Shown: one piece after another, positions 42,118-51,524 of the stretch | Numbering within the stretch: position 1 is the first letter of the stretch | Layout: each line of letters opens with the position of its first letter | Origin: Prevotella sp. | GTDB lineage: Bacteria; Bacteroidota; Bacteroidia; Bacteroidales; Bacteroidaceae | Reading direction: 5' to 3' | Assembly: GCA_017561825.1 (NCBI GenBank) | Contig: JAFZBK010000005.1 | Span: 17,480-81,479 of the forward strand | DNA length: 64,000 bases | Notes under the pieces: generated by a model | What the model was told of the DNA's origin: nothing | The model's input: the letters and a program-made list of their open reading frames with translations, nothing else | The model's database searches: none | Translations under genes and position numbers: made by a program

Positions 42118-43782
42118 ATGAAAAACTATTGTATGAATTGGTTGACATGGTTGACATGTCTTTTCTTTGCTCTTTCTGTCCAAGCTGCGAATACAGATTG
42201 GCCGAAGGCAGACTATCAGGTAGTACCGCTACCCAGTAAGATTACCCTGTTGCAGAAAGACGGGTTCGTGTTGAATGCCCAGACGCTGATTGTTGTCAGT
42301 ACCGACAATGAGGACATGCAGCGAAACGGTCGTTTCCTTCAGCAGTATATTGAGGAGGAAACAGGACTGAAGGTGTCTTTTTCTGCCAAGGTGGAGAAGG
42401 GTAGGAGTATCGTGCTTCGTCTGAACCCGAAGATGGTGGAGAAGGAAGGGTATCGAATGACTGTCGATAAGAAAGGTGTGACGATAGAGGGCTTGACACC
42501 GCAGGGGGTGTTCTACGGAATACAGACGCTGAGGAAATCACTGATCCTTTCGGATGAAGTGCGAAAGGCGCAAGTTGACGCTGTAGCGTTACCTGCCGTG
42601 GAGATTACAGATGCGCCACGGTTCAGTTATCGAGGTATGCACCTTGATGTGGCACGCCATCTGTTCTCGCTCGACTTCGTCAGGGAGTACATCGATATGA
42701 TGGTGCTGCACAATATGAATACCTTCCATTGGCACCTGACTGATGATCAGGGGTGGCGCGTGGAGATCAAACGGTATCCCAAGTTGGCCGAAAAGGGTGG
42801 ATGGCGAAACTATACTACATTGGGAAGAAACTCAGTCATTGACGACCGTACCCGCTATGGTGGTTACTATACGCAGGAGGAGATGAAGGAGATTGTGCAG
42901 TATGCGAAGGATCGTTATATCACAGTGATTCCTGAGATCGATATGCCTGGTCATATGTTGGGTGCGCTGACTGCCTATCCTGAACTGGGCTGTACTGGAG
43001 GACCATATGAGGTGGAAGGTCACTGGGGAATCTTCGATGATATCCTATGTGCTGGTAAGGAAGAGACATTCCGTTTTGTGGAGGGCGTACTGGAGGAAGT
43101 GATGGAGATCTTCCCATCTGACTATATCCATATCGGTGGCGATGAGGCTCCTCGTACCCGTTGGGAAAAATGTCCGTTGTGTCAGGAACGAATCAAGAAA
43201 GAACATCTGACGGCCAAGGGTGACCAATCACCAGAGGCTCGTCTGCAGGGCTATTTCACTAAACGAGTGGAAGCGTTCGTGCAGTCGAAAGGCAGAAAGC
43301 TGATTGGTTGGGATGAGCTGCTTGACAGTGATGTGAACCCCAGTGCAACCATCATGAGTTGGCGCGGTGTGGAAGGTGGACTGACGGCTTCTGGGAAAGG
43401 GCATGATGTGATCATGTCGCCTACCTCTCACTGCTACTTCAACTTCTATATGGTGGAGGATTATGAGTGGGGTGAGCCATACGCCTTTGCTGAGGTGATC
43501 ACGATTGATAAGACTTACTCGTTTGATCCTGCACCCGATTCCTTGAGCGAGCAGGCCAAGAAGCATATCTTAGGTGCACAAGGTAACCTATGGTCGGAGT
43601 ATATTCACTATGACTCTGAGGCTGAATACCAGGTACTGCCGCGTATGGGTGCCTTGAGTGAGGTACAGTGGATGCAGCCCTCGCAGAAGGACTTCAAAGC
43701 ATGGGTAGAACGTGAGCGTCGTCTCACCTTATTATATAATAGGAAGGGCTGGGCGTTTGCGAAACACGCTTTCTCTAATTGA
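42118..43782 (+). CDS. Beta-N-acetylhexosaminidase, GH20
   Basis: A 554-residue secreted glycosidase. It has a signal peptide (ends VQAA), a GH20b N-terminal domain (about 30-160) and a TIM-barrel catalytic domain. FSYRGMHLDVARHLFSLDFV and NTFHWHLTDDQGWRVEIKRYP lead into the catalytic pair Asp342-Glu343 in IHIGGDEAP, and Trp-rich GAQGNLWSEYIH closes the pocket. It releases terminal GlcNAc/GalNAc by substrate-assisted catalysis, probably from host or microbial glycans. The final Asn codon and stop are in a heptad array. Confidence 0.95.
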   Translation: MKNYCMNWLTWLTCLFFALSVQAANTDWPKADYQVVPLPSKITLLQKDGFVLNAQTLIVVSTDNEDMQRNGRFLQQYIEEETGLKVSFSAKVEKGRSIVLRLNPKMVEKEGYRMTVDKKGVTIEGLTPQGVFYGIQTLRKSLILSDEVRKAQVDAVALPAVEITDAPRFSYRGMHLDVARHLFSLDFVREYIDMMVLHNMNTFHWHLTDDQGWRVEIKRYPKLAEKGGWRNYTTLGRNSVIDDRTRYGGYYTQEEMKEIVQYAKDRYITVIPEIDMPGHMLGALTAYPELGCTGGPYEVEGHWGIFDDILCAGKEETFRFVEGVLEEVMEIFPSDYIHIGGDEAPRTRWEKCPLCQERIKKEHLTAKGDQSPEARLQGYFTKRVEAFVQSKGRKLIGWDELLDSDVNPSATIMSWRGVEGGLTASGKGHDVIMSPTSHCYFNFYMVEDYEWGEPYAFAEVITIDKTYSFDPAPDSLSEQAKKHILGAQGNLWSEYIHYDSEAEYQVLPRMGALSEVQWMQPSQKDFKAWVERERRLTLLYNRKGWAFAKHAFSN

Positions 43783-43797
43783 TAGTTGACAGTTGAT
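43777..43797 (+). repeat. Heptad array across the GH20 stop codon (3 units, AGTTGAC type)
   Basis: Units AATTGAT, AGTTGAC, AGTTGAT. The TGA stop (43780-43782) is inside the first unit. Confidence 0.85.
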
Positions 43798-43820
43798 AGT
43801 TCTTCGCAAGCCGAGCGGAT

Positions 43821-43848
43821 AATTTTCAATTTTCAATTTTCAATTTGC
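43821..43848 (-). repeat. Heptad array across the queG stop codon (4 units, AATTTTC type)
   Basis: Plus-strand units AATTTTC three times, then AATTTGC. On the minus strand they encode the last queG residues (KLKIEN) and the stop at 43826-43828. Only 23 nt separate it from the GH20 array. Confidence 0.9.
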
Positions 43849-44782
43849 CTACGGTTTGAATGTTTCGTTTCAGTCCGCTGTACTTAGCACGTTTCACGGC
43901 ACTGCCCTTGAAGAGGCGTTGGTAGTCCTCTTCAGTGAGTTGTTGCCATTTCTCCTTGGTCATCTCCAGCAGTTCCTCCTTGGGCTGCAGCAAGGGCTCA
44001 TCGGTAGGCTGAGCGAAACGGTTCCAAGGACAAGCCTGCAGACAACGGTCGCAACCGTAGATGGAATCACCCATCTTCTCGGCAAGTGACGGAGGAATGT
44101 CTCCCCTATTCTCAATGGTTTGGTAGGAGAGGCATTTCTCTGCGTTGAATGTAGGCACAGCACGGTCTGATGTGAGGGCGAGGGCGCCTGTAGGACAGGC
44201 ATCGATGCATTGCCTACAGTTCCCACATCTATTGTCAATGGGTTCATCGTATTCCAACTCAATGTCGAGAAAAAGTTCACCTAAGAAGAACATGTTACCT
44301 GCATGAGGAATGATAAGTAGGTGGTTACGACCAATCCAACCTAATCCTGCCTGTACAGCCCAGTAGCGTTCCAGAATGGGGGCACTGTCGGAGAAGGCTC
44401 TGTAATGAAGTTCTTCCTTGTTTACTTGTTGGGAGATAAAGGTTGCGAGGGCATGCAACTTCTGTTTCACAATGTCGTGGTAGTCTTGTCCGTAGGCGTA
44501 TGCCGCTATCTGGTATTCGGAATCGGGAATGCGTTGTTGTGGAGCGTAGTTCAACGCCACGCAGACAATACTCTTCAGGTTATCCATCAGCAAGCGCGGA
44601 TCCAGTCGTTTATCCAGATGGTTCTCCATGTAATGCATCTCCGCATGATTCCCCTTTGCCAGCCATTCACGGAACGAGCTGGCGGTCGTCTCATCTACAG
44701 CATCCGCACGGGCAATGCCGCAGGTGAAAAAGCCGAGACGTTGAGCCTCGGCTTTGATATCATGGGAAAGTCTTGAATGCAT
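43826..44782 (-). CDS. queG: Epoxyqueuosine reductase
   Basis: A 318-residue cobalamin-dependent Fe-S enzyme that converts epoxyqueuosine to queuosine in tRNA. The N-terminal reductase-like domain includes YAYGQDYHDIVKQKL, the active-site Asp in FSDSAPILERYWAVQAGLGWIGRN, and two [4Fe-4S] motifs, CGNCRQCIDACPTGAL and CDRCLQACPWN. The C-terminus ends just after the helical repeat, with the last six residues supplied by a heptad array. The start overlaps the deacetylase gene by 23 nt. Confidence 0.95.
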   Translation of the reverse strand: MHSRLSHDIKAEAQRLGFFTCGIARADAVDETTASSFREWLAKGNHAEMHYMENHLDKRLDPRLLMDNLKSIVCVALNYAPQQRIPDSEYQIAAYAYGQDYHDIVKQKLHALATFISQQVNKEELHYRAFSDSAPILERYWAVQAGLGWIGRNHLLIIPHAGNMFFLGELFLDIELEYDEPIDNRCGNCRQCIDACPTGALALTSDRAVPTFNAEKCLSYQTIENRGDIPPSLAEKMGDSIYGCDRCLQACPWNRFAQPTDEPLLQPKEELLEMTKEKWQQLTEEDYQRLFKGSAVKRAKYSGLKRNIQTVGKLKIEN

Positions 44783-45371
44783 AACCTTGTTCTTGTAGCC
44801 ACCTTAACGACTCAGGTAGTGCTGTTTGTAACTTGTCAATGCTCTTGAGGGAGTCGTGGAAGGTGATGATGGAGCCGTTTCGTGTAAGTGACTTCACATT
44901 CTCCACCACATCCTCTGCCGTCATCCATTTGGAATAGTCGCGAGTAAGCACATCCCACATCACCACACGGAAATACTTCTTCAGCCAGTAATACACGCTA
45001 TGTCGCATCCAGCCATGTGGCGGACGGAACAGATGGGCGTGCACCAGCTCATTGGCCTGAAAGGTGTTGATGATATAAGTGGTTGTCCAGTGCTTGAAAC
45101 TGCTGATGTGGTTCATGGTGTGGTTGCCTACCTGATGACCTCCATCAATGATCTGCTGGAAGAGTTCAGGGTGTTTCCTCACATTGTCACCTACCACGAA
45201 GAAGGTTGCCTTGGCACCAAACGCTTCGAGTGTCTTGAGAATGAACGGCGTAGCCTCGGGGATGGGTCCGTCATCGAAGGTCAGATAGACTGCTTTCTCG
45301 TTCGGATCCATCCTCCAAGTGGCGTGTGGGTAAAACCACCTGATATATCTGGCTGGTCGTTCAATAATCAT
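44760..45371 (-). CDS. Polysaccharide deacetylase (NodB-homology family, CE4)
   Basis: A 203-residue protein with the NodB motifs VYLTFDDGPIPEATPFIL (motif 1, Asp-Asp), GHQVGNHTMNHI (motif 2, metal His residues), LFRPPHGW (motif 3), WDVLTRDYSKW and IITFHDSL (motif 5). It would remove acetyl groups from a GlcNAc-type glycan. No signal peptide is evident. Its ATG directly follows the stop of the DUF2723 gene, and its end overlaps queG, so it is the middle gene of an operon. Confidence 0.9.
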   Translation of the reverse strand: MIIERPARYIRWFYPHATWRMDPNEKAVYLTFDDGPIPEATPFILKTLEAFGAKATFFVVGDNVRKHPELFQQIIDGGHQVGNHTMNHISSFKHWTTTYIINTFQANELVHAHLFRPPHGWMRHSVYYWLKKYFRVVMWDVLTRDYSKWMTAEDVVENVKSLTRNGSIITFHDSLKSIDKLQTALPESLRWLQEQGYAFKTFP

Positions 45372-48300
45372 TTACTCTGGCTGTTGCATGAGTTGTCCGC
45401 CCTTCGATTGATAGACTCTGGCTACCGTCTCCAGTTTCTTGAACATCTCGTCGGCATACTTCGTATCAATGGCATCTGCCACCTCCACGCAGTGCTGCAT
45501 GATGTAAATCTGCATCATACAGTCTTGCTGGTAGCCTGACATGGTGTAGTTGTCGAGCGATGTGTAGTAGTTCATGTACTGCAGGGAGTTGTTGAACACC
45601 TCGTCGAGAATCTTACGGGCATTGTCTTTCTTGCCCATGGTGGCATAGGCCTTGGCAAAGTCAAGACCACCACTCAAATAGTTATACGGTACGTTGTACA
45701 AAGGAATCACCTTCTCAGCATAAGCCAATGCCTTCAGTGCCTTATCGTCCTTATTCTCGGCAATGAGATGAAGAGCCAGCTGACCGAACAGACGACGGTG
45801 GGTGTAGCACATACGCATCACGGTCTCATCAAGATAGATGCCTTTCTTCTCAAGACCGCCAAACTTGAAGCGGGTCATCATGTTGTTATATACCTTCTCT
45901 GAATCGAAGTTCTTCGCACCGTCACTGATGGTGGTGAACGGAGTGATACGGTTAGCCAAGCCTTCCTGTACGAAATTGTCACCCAGATTCATGTAGTTCT
46001 CTTCACCCACGGTGATGGCTACATAGATAGGACGAACCCAGTTGCACTGTGAGATCATCTCAAGCATCATGAGATCACCCTTATACAAGGCGTTCTTTCC
46101 CTTCAGGGAGATCACCATCTTGTCGGGGATGGAATCCTTGGCCATCATCATACCGCTCTTGCGAACAGCTTCCTTGTCGATGGTGACATAGACAGTATCT
46201 GTGGGGATGAAATGCAGATCTGGATTATTGGAGCGTACCCAATACTGCAGGATGTTCTTCAACTCAAACGGATCCTCACCAAACTGCTTCTTGGCTTCCT
46301 CTGGATTCTCCTTATAGTAATCCAGTACTCCTTGTTTCGCACTTGCCTCAATCTCCACATACTCATTCGTGCCGGAGCAGTAGTCGAGACGTGGCCATGT
46401 GATAGGCACTGACGGTGAGTCGTAGGCAGGACGACGCATCTGGTCGATGTACCAGTCGGTCTGCAGGTAACTCAGGTTACAAACACGAGAATCAGTGCGC
46501 ACGCCTTCTACCTCCTGGTTGTACCACAAGGGGAAGGTATCGTTATCACCATTGGTGAAGATAATCGGGTTTCCTTCATCCTGCAACGACATGAGGTAGT
46601 TCTGACCGAAGTCACGACAGGTGTAACGACCAGAGCGGTCGTGGTCATCCCATGTCTGACTGGCCATCTGAATGGGTACAATCAAACAGGCAGCACCTAC
46701 AACGGCAGCAATAACTGTTCCATTTACCTTCTTCAGACGCTTCTTCAGCAGGTCATATATAGCAGCCACGCCCATACCGCACCAGATGGCGAAAGCATAG
46801 AACGAACCCGCATAGGCGTAGTCGCGTTCACGGGGCTGCAACGGGGTTTGGTTCAGATAAGCTACGATGGCCAAACCTGTCATGAAGAACAGGAAGAATA
46901 CTACCCAGAACTGCTGGATACCGCGCTTGCCACGATAGGCTTGCCAGAACAGACCGATCAGGCCGAGCAGCAAAGGAAGACAGTAGAACACGTTATGTCC
47001 CTTGTTGTTCTTCAGCTCGTCGGGCAACTTACTCTGGTTACCCAGTCGCATATTGTCAAAGAACGGAATACCTGTAATCCAGTTACCATGTTCCAGTTCT
47101 CCATGTCCTTGGATGTCGTTCTGTCTTCCAGCGAAGTTCCACATGAAGTAACGCCAGTACATGAAGTTACACTGATAGGAAAGGAAGAAGAAGATATTCT
47201 GCAACTGCGAGGGCATATGGATAAGAACCTGCTCTCCACAACGGTCGTAAGGCTCATCATGTCCTTTGGGCAACCAACTAGGAGCACCTTCCATCCAGTT
47301 ATTGTAAGCGGCCGCATGACCGGAATCGTACATTCTGGGGAAGAACATATTCTGGGCATAGACATAGTTGGTCTTACGTCGAACGATGAAGTAGGAATCC
47401 TTCTCGTCTTCTGTTGCTTTCTCCTTGCGCTGATAAATCGGAGCCCCTTCGTTGACACGCGGCTTGCAATACTCGCCATCGCGGTCAAACTGTACCTGTG
47501 AGGTATAGGCTTGTCCGTAGAACAACGGACGGTCGCCATATTGCTCACGACTCAGATAACTTCCCAGCGTGAAGATATCCTCAGGTGAGTTCTGGTCCAT
47601 GGGTGTATTGGCAGAAGAGCGAATGACAATCAGGGCATAGCTGGAGTAACCGATCATCATCATCAACATACACAGGAGGATAGTGTTTTTGGCATGTGCT
47701 GTAACCAAGAAATCCTTTTTCCTCCGAATCTTGAGGACGAACCAGAGGGCTACCAGTACGATAACACCAATGATGAAGGCCTTGATGCCATACCCATAGA
47801 ATGGAATACCCAACATGGCCACTGCAGCGAGGAACGCGATGTTCTGCCGGTTCAGATGATCCTTGTATGTCTCATAGATAGCCCAGATAACGATGGCTAC
47901 CAACAAGATGATATAGATGATCTCGCCTGTGTTGAACGGCATTCCCAAGGTGTTTACGAAGAAGAGCTCGAACCATCCGCCGACAGTAATGATACCTGGC
48001 ACAATGCCATAGAGGATGGCTACGAATATCACTCCAGAAATCAGCAAGGCAATCAGTGAGCCTTTCAGGTCGGCATCGGGGAACCGCTTGTAGTAATATA
48101 CCAGCACGATAGCGGGTACACACAGCAAGTTCAGCAGGTGGACACCGATAGAAAGACCAGTGATGTAAGTAATCAGAATCAGCCAGCGGTCGGAATGGGG
48201 CTCATCAGCATGGTCCTCCCATTTCAGGATGAGCCAGAATACCAAGGCTGTCAGCGCGGATGAGTAGGCATATACCTCACCTTCCACGGCACTGAACCAG

Positions 48301-48710
48301 AAGGTATCACTGAACGTGTAGATCAAGGCACCTACCATACCGGATGCCTCAATGGCAATCAGTTTCTGCATCGAAAGTTCGCTCCAGTCCTTTAAGATCA
48401 GTTTGCGCACCAGATGGGTGATACTCCAGAAAAGGAACAGAATACACGAGGCCGAAAGGAGGGCACTCATCGTGTTCACCATCCGTGCTACCTGACTCGG
48501 ATCGCTGACGAACTGCGAGAACAGGTTGGCGGTGAGCATGAAGAAGGGGGCACCTGGTGGGTGACCAATCTCCAGTTTGTAACCGGTAACGATAAACTCA
48601 GGACAGTCCCAGAACGAGGCTGTCGGCTCGATGGTGCTGCAATATACGAAGGCTGCAATGAGGAATGCCACCCAACCCAGTATATTATCTACTAACCTAA
48701 ACTGTTTCAT
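45372..48710 (-). CDS. DUF2723 membrane glycosyltransferase-like protein (protein O-mannosyltransferase type)
   Basis: A 1112-residue protein from the preferred start at 48710 (MKQFRLVDNILGWVAFLIAAF). An in-frame ATG at 48833 would add 41 residues and precedes the -7 box, so it is rejected. The N-terminal DUF2723 part has STIEPTASFWDCPEFIVTGYKLEIGHPPGAPFFML with the Asp-Cys-Pro-Glu motif, and a dozen transmembrane helices to about residue 700. A soluble C-terminal region with TPR-like helices (KALKALAYAEKVIPLYNVPY) follows. It probably transfers a lipid-linked sugar at the periplasmic face, in keeping with the Bacteroidetes general O-glycosylation system. Confidence 0.88.
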   Translation of the reverse strand: MKQFRLVDNILGWVAFLIAAFVYCSTIEPTASFWDCPEFIVTGYKLEIGHPPGAPFFMLTANLFSQFVSDPSQVARMVNTMSALLSASCILFLFWSITHLVRKLILKDWSELSMQKLIAIEASGMVGALIYTFSDTFWFSAVEGEVYAYSSALTALVFWLILKWEDHADEPHSDRWLILITYITGLSIGVHLLNLLCVPAIVLVYYYKRFPDADLKGSLIALLISGVIFVAILYGIVPGIITVGGWFELFFVNTLGMPFNTGEIIYIILLVAIVIWAIYETYKDHLNRQNIAFLAAVAMLGIPFYGYGIKAFIIGVIVLVALWFVLKIRRKKDFLVTAHAKNTILLCMLMMMIGYSSYALIVIRSSANTPMDQNSPEDIFTLGSYLSREQYGDRPLFYGQAYTSQVQFDRDGEYCKPRVNEGAPIYQRKEKATEDEKDSYFIVRRKTNYVYAQNMFFPRMYDSGHAAAYNNWMEGAPSWLPKGHDEPYDRCGEQVLIHMPSQLQNIFFFLSYQCNFMYWRYFMWNFAGRQNDIQGHGELEHGNWITGIPFFDNMRLGNQSKLPDELKNNKGHNVFYCLPLLLGLIGLFWQAYRGKRGIQQFWVVFFLFFMTGLAIVAYLNQTPLQPRERDYAYAGSFYAFAIWCGMGVAAIYDLLKKRLKKVNGTVIAAVVGAACLIVPIQMASQTWDDHDRSGRYTCRDFGQNYLMSLQDEGNPIIFTNGDNDTFPLWYNQEVEGVRTDSRVCNLSYLQTDWYIDQMRRPAYDSPSVPITWPRLDYCSGTNEYVEIEASAKQGVLDYYKENPEEAKKQFGEDPFELKNILQYWVRSNNPDLHFIPTDTVYVTIDKEAVRKSGMMMAKDSIPDKMVISLKGKNALYKGDLMMLEMISQCNWVRPIYVAITVGEENYMNLGDNFVQEGLANRITPFTTISDGAKNFDSEKVYNNMMTRFKFGGLEKKGIYLDETVMRMCYTHRRLFGQLALHLIAENKDDKALKALAYAEKVIPLYNVPYNYLSGGLDFAKAYATMGKKDNARKILDEVFNNSLQYMNYYTSLDNYTMSGYQQDCMMQIYIMQHCVEVADAIDTKYADEMFKKLETVARVYQSKGGQLMQQPE

Positions 48711-48732
48711 TCTATGTAAGTGATTATTTTTG

Positions 48733-48740
48733 CAAAGGTA
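48733..48740 (-). promoter_or_regulatory. -7 box TACCTTTG of the DUF2723 operon
   Basis: Minus-strand TACCTTTG, 22 nt upstream of the ATG at 48710. It fixes the start choice. Confidence 0.6.
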
Positions 48741-48796
48741 CGAATAAGTGGGGGAAGTACAAAATAAATTAAATAATTTTACGGAACGATTCTCAT

Positions 48797-49249
48797 TTAT
48801 AAGAGCAGGGATGCGCCGTAAATGAGTAGCCAATAGCGCAGAATCTTTCCGATGCTTATACTCAGCAGGGAGATAGGGATATTGGCTCGCATGAGTCCTA
48901 AGAGGATGGTGATGGCACTGCCGATAAAGGGGAGGAAAGCAAAGAATCCCATCCAGGCTCCATGACCAGCCATGAATCGTTGCGCCTTGTCCAGATCTGA
49001 TTTCTTTACATGCAGATATTTCTCAATCCAATCCAGTCGTCCCATCCTTCCTACACCATAGTTGAACATCGAACCGAGGATATTCCCGATAGAACCATAG
49101 ATGATGAGCTTCCACCCATCGAGTCCTGTGGCCAGCAGACCTAACATCACCGCCTCACTGCTAAATGGGAAGAAACTTCCTGCAAGGAAGGCTGCCACCA
49201 GCATTCCCCCATAGCCGTATTGACTGAGGAAGGCAATCAGGGTATCCAT
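48797..49249 (-). CDS. YqaA-family VTT/SNARE-associated (DedA-like) membrane protein
   Basis: A 150-residue inner-membrane protein with the VTT-domain pattern LAGSFFPFSSEAVMLGLL, GNILGSMFNYGVGRMGR and FFAFLPFIGSAITILLGLMRANI. Related DedA/YqaA proteins move lipids between leaflets. It is the last gene of the cysE-purD unit and overlaps the upstream gene by 13 nt. Confidence 0.88.
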   Translation of the reverse strand: MDTLIAFLSQYGYGGMLVAAFLAGSFFPFSSEAVMLGLLATGLDGWKLIIYGSIGNILGSMFNYGVGRMGRLDWIEKYLHVKKSDLDKAQRFMAGHGAWMGFFAFLPFIGSAITILLGLMRANIPISLLSISIGKILRYWLLIYGASLLL

Positions 49250-50160
49250 AGGTTATAGGCTGTGATGAACAGGATGAGGAAGATCAGTGCATAGAATGTG
49301 AGATTGGTCAGTCGGGTATGTGTCAAGGCAAGGAAATGCCCGATAAACGGACTCGTATTGACAATCATAATTCCTAACAGGATCTCAAAGTGCTGGGGTT
49401 GCAGGATGATGAATATCACTGTAAACAGGTTCATCCACATCAGCAACTCGTAGATCATCTGCGTGCGAATCTTGTCCATATGACTGGTACGAAGGTAATG
49501 AATCATTCCGATGATAGCTACCAGACAGACGAAGGCGAAGGTGATGTAATGGTGATCGTTGAACTGTCCGTATTGGAACAGCGGCTGGAAGTAGGCGATA
49601 CCCGTGATGTGAGCGATGAATGACTCGAAGTGCCCCGTAAAATAGCTCAACGGTGCGAGGAACCAATAAGGGGTGATCAGTCCAACGATGGATGCGCAGA
49701 ACATACGGAAACTGAAAGCCATCATCTTGAATCCGATGAGCACCCAGAGTAATGGTACAAAATAGAGTATTTGTATAAACAGTACGCTGGCAATGCCCAG
49801 ACAAAGGAACGCGTAGAACATCAGTCCTGGTGAATCCTTGTCCTGATAAATATGGAAGATAATCGTATAAGAGGTGATCAGACACAATTGTACGATGCTT
49901 TCCCGCAGCGAAGGGAACAGGAAGGTAGCCATGGAGGTGAGGGCGAGGAACGAACAAGACACCATCCTGCTATAGATGCGGATAAGGGCATTGCTGTTGT
50001 TCAACTCCATCATCAGATAGGTGGATACAGTAAGGAAAGCCAACTGTAGGTACAGTCGGCTTTCCACCAGTCCCCCCAGATACCATACACCAACGGCATA
50101 GATTGCCATTAGTGTCAGGGCATAACGACTCTCAGCTACCTTGTTCTGGAAACGCTTCAT
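49237..50160 (-). CDS. Polytopic membrane protein of unknown function
   Basis: A 307-residue protein with about nine hydrophobic segments and few charges. Recognisable pieces are ELNNSNALIRIYSRMVSCSFLAL near the N-terminus, IYQDKDSPGLMFYAFLCLGIAS and a C-terminal AYNLWIP. I recognise the style (Bacteroidetes-only integral membrane proteins) but no named family with certainty. It lies 2 nt after purD and overlaps yqaA by 13 nt. Confidence 0.75.
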   Translation of the reverse strand: MKRFQNKVAESRYALTLMAIYAVGVWYLGGLVESRLYLQLAFLTVSTYLMMELNNSNALIRIYSRMVSCSFLALTSMATFLFPSLRESIVQLCLITSYTIIFHIYQDKDSPGLMFYAFLCLGIASVLFIQILYFVPLLWVLIGFKMMAFSFRMFCASIVGLITPYWFLAPLSYFTGHFESFIAHITGIAYFQPLFQYGQFNDHHYITFAFVCLVAIIGMIHYLRTSHMDKIRTQMIYELLMWMNLFTVIFIILQPQHFEILLGIMIVNTSPFIGHFLALTHTRLTNLTFYALIFLILFITAYNLWIP

Positions 50161-50162
50161 CC

Positions 50163-51515
50163 TTATTTCAAGTCAGCACCGATATCCGAACGGAAGTATT
50201 TGTCTGTAAACTGAATCTTCTGAGCCTCCTCGAAGGATTTCTTCAAGGCCTCTTCTTTATCGGCTCCGTAGCTGCTCACGGCAATCACACGACCGCCAGC
50301 TGTTACCACTTCACCATCTTTCTGGGCTGTTCCCATGTGGAAGACGATGCTGCCCTCCACTTGATCAAGACCCGTGATGGGATAACCTTTCTTATAGGCT
50401 TGTGGATAACCGCCGCTGACCAATACCACGCAGACAGCAGCACGCTCATCAAATTCCACGGTCTTTGTATCAAGATCTCCATTGGCCACACCAACAAACA
50501 GATCCACGATATCACTCTTCAGACGAAGCATCACACTCTCTGTCTCAGGATCGCCCATACGACAGTTGTATTCGATGACCATCGGTTCACCGTTCACGTT
50601 GATTAGTCCGAAGAAGATGAATCCTTTGTAGTCGATATGTTCTTCTGCCAGTCCTTCCACGGTAGGACGGATTATGCGGTCTTCCACCTTCTGCATCCAC
50701 TCCTTGGTGGCAAAGGTGACAGGTGTAACGCTACCCATACCGCCCGTGTTCAAGCCTGTATCATGCTCACCAATACGTTTGTAGTCCTTGGCCTCAGGCA
50801 GGATCTTGTAGTGCTGACCGTCAGTAAGAACGAACACAGAACACTCAATACCACTCAGGAACTCCTCGATAACCACCTGTGAGGAGGCATTGCCGAACAT
50901 ACCGCCGAGCATCTCTTGGAACTCCTTCTTGGCCTCTTCGAGGGTGGGGAGGATCAACACGCCCTTACCAGCACACAGACCGTCGGCCTTTAATACATAG
51001 GGAGGCTGTAAGGTCTCAAGGAAGGCCAAACCTTCCTTTACCTGTTCACCGTTGAACGTCTGGTAACGAGCAGTGGGGATGTTATGACGCTGCATGAATC
51101 CCTTGGCGAAATCCTTGCTGCCTTCGAGTACGGCACCTTGCTTCGAAGGACCGATAACGGGTATATGACTGGTGCGCTCATCCCTGAGGAACTCATCGTA
51201 GATACCTTTTACCAGCGGGTCCTCAGGACCAACAACTACCATGTCAATCAGGTTGTCAACGACAAAGTCTTTCAGCTTGTCGAACTCATTCACGCCGATG
51301 GGAACGTTCTCTCCTACATTGGAGGTTCCTGCGTTACCTGGGGCAATAAACAGTTTCTCACATTTCTTGCTCTGAGCAATCTTCCAGGCCAGTGCGTGCT
51401 CACGACCGCCGCTGCCTAACAATAAGATTCTCAAACTCTTCCTGAGCTCAATACCAGGAAAAACTGCTGTTTTCTTCTTTGCCGGAAATTCCGGAACAAT
51501 TGCATTTATACGCAT
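50163..51515 (-). CDS. purD: Phosphoribosylamine-glycine ligase (GAR synthetase)
   Basis: Purine-pathway ATP-grasp enzyme. It has the start motif [46 protein letters not shown], the ATP-grasp segments [17 protein letters not shown] and [47 protein letters not shown] and the C-terminal VVLVSGGYP. From the ATG at 51515 the protein has 450 residues, with 27 before the conserved start. A TTG at 51434, preceded by purine-rich AGGAAGAG, would give 423 residues, the family norm, so the true start may be there. It lies 9 nt after the peptidase gene. Confidence 0.95.
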   Translation of the reverse strand: MRINAIVPEFPAKKKTAVFPGIELRKSLRILLLGSGGREHALAWKIAQSKKCEKLFIAPGNAGTSNVGENVPIGVNEFDKLKDFVVDNLIDMVVVGPEDPLVKGIYDEFLRDERTSHIPVIGPSKQGAVLEGSKDFAKGFMQRHNIPTARYQTFNGEQVKEGLAFLETLQPPYVLKADGLCAGKGVLILPTLEEAKKEFQEMLGGMFGNASSQVVIEEFLSGIECSVFVLTDGQHYKILPEAKDYKRIGEHDTGLNTGGMGSVTPVTFATKEWMQKVEDRIIRPTVEGLAEEHIDYKGFIFFGLINVNGEPMVIEYNCRMGDPETESVMLRLKSDIVDLFVGVANGDLDTKTVEFDERAAVCVVLVSGGYPQAYKKGYPITGLDQVEGSIVFHMGTAQKDGEVVTAGGRVIAVSSYGADKEEALKKSFEEAQKIQFTDKYFRSDIGADLK

Positions 51516-51524
51516 GGTGTTGTG

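Noticed and set aside
46641-47501. Open frame of 286 codons on the plus strand
   Set aside because: Antisense to the DUF2723 gene; composition without protein-like pattern.
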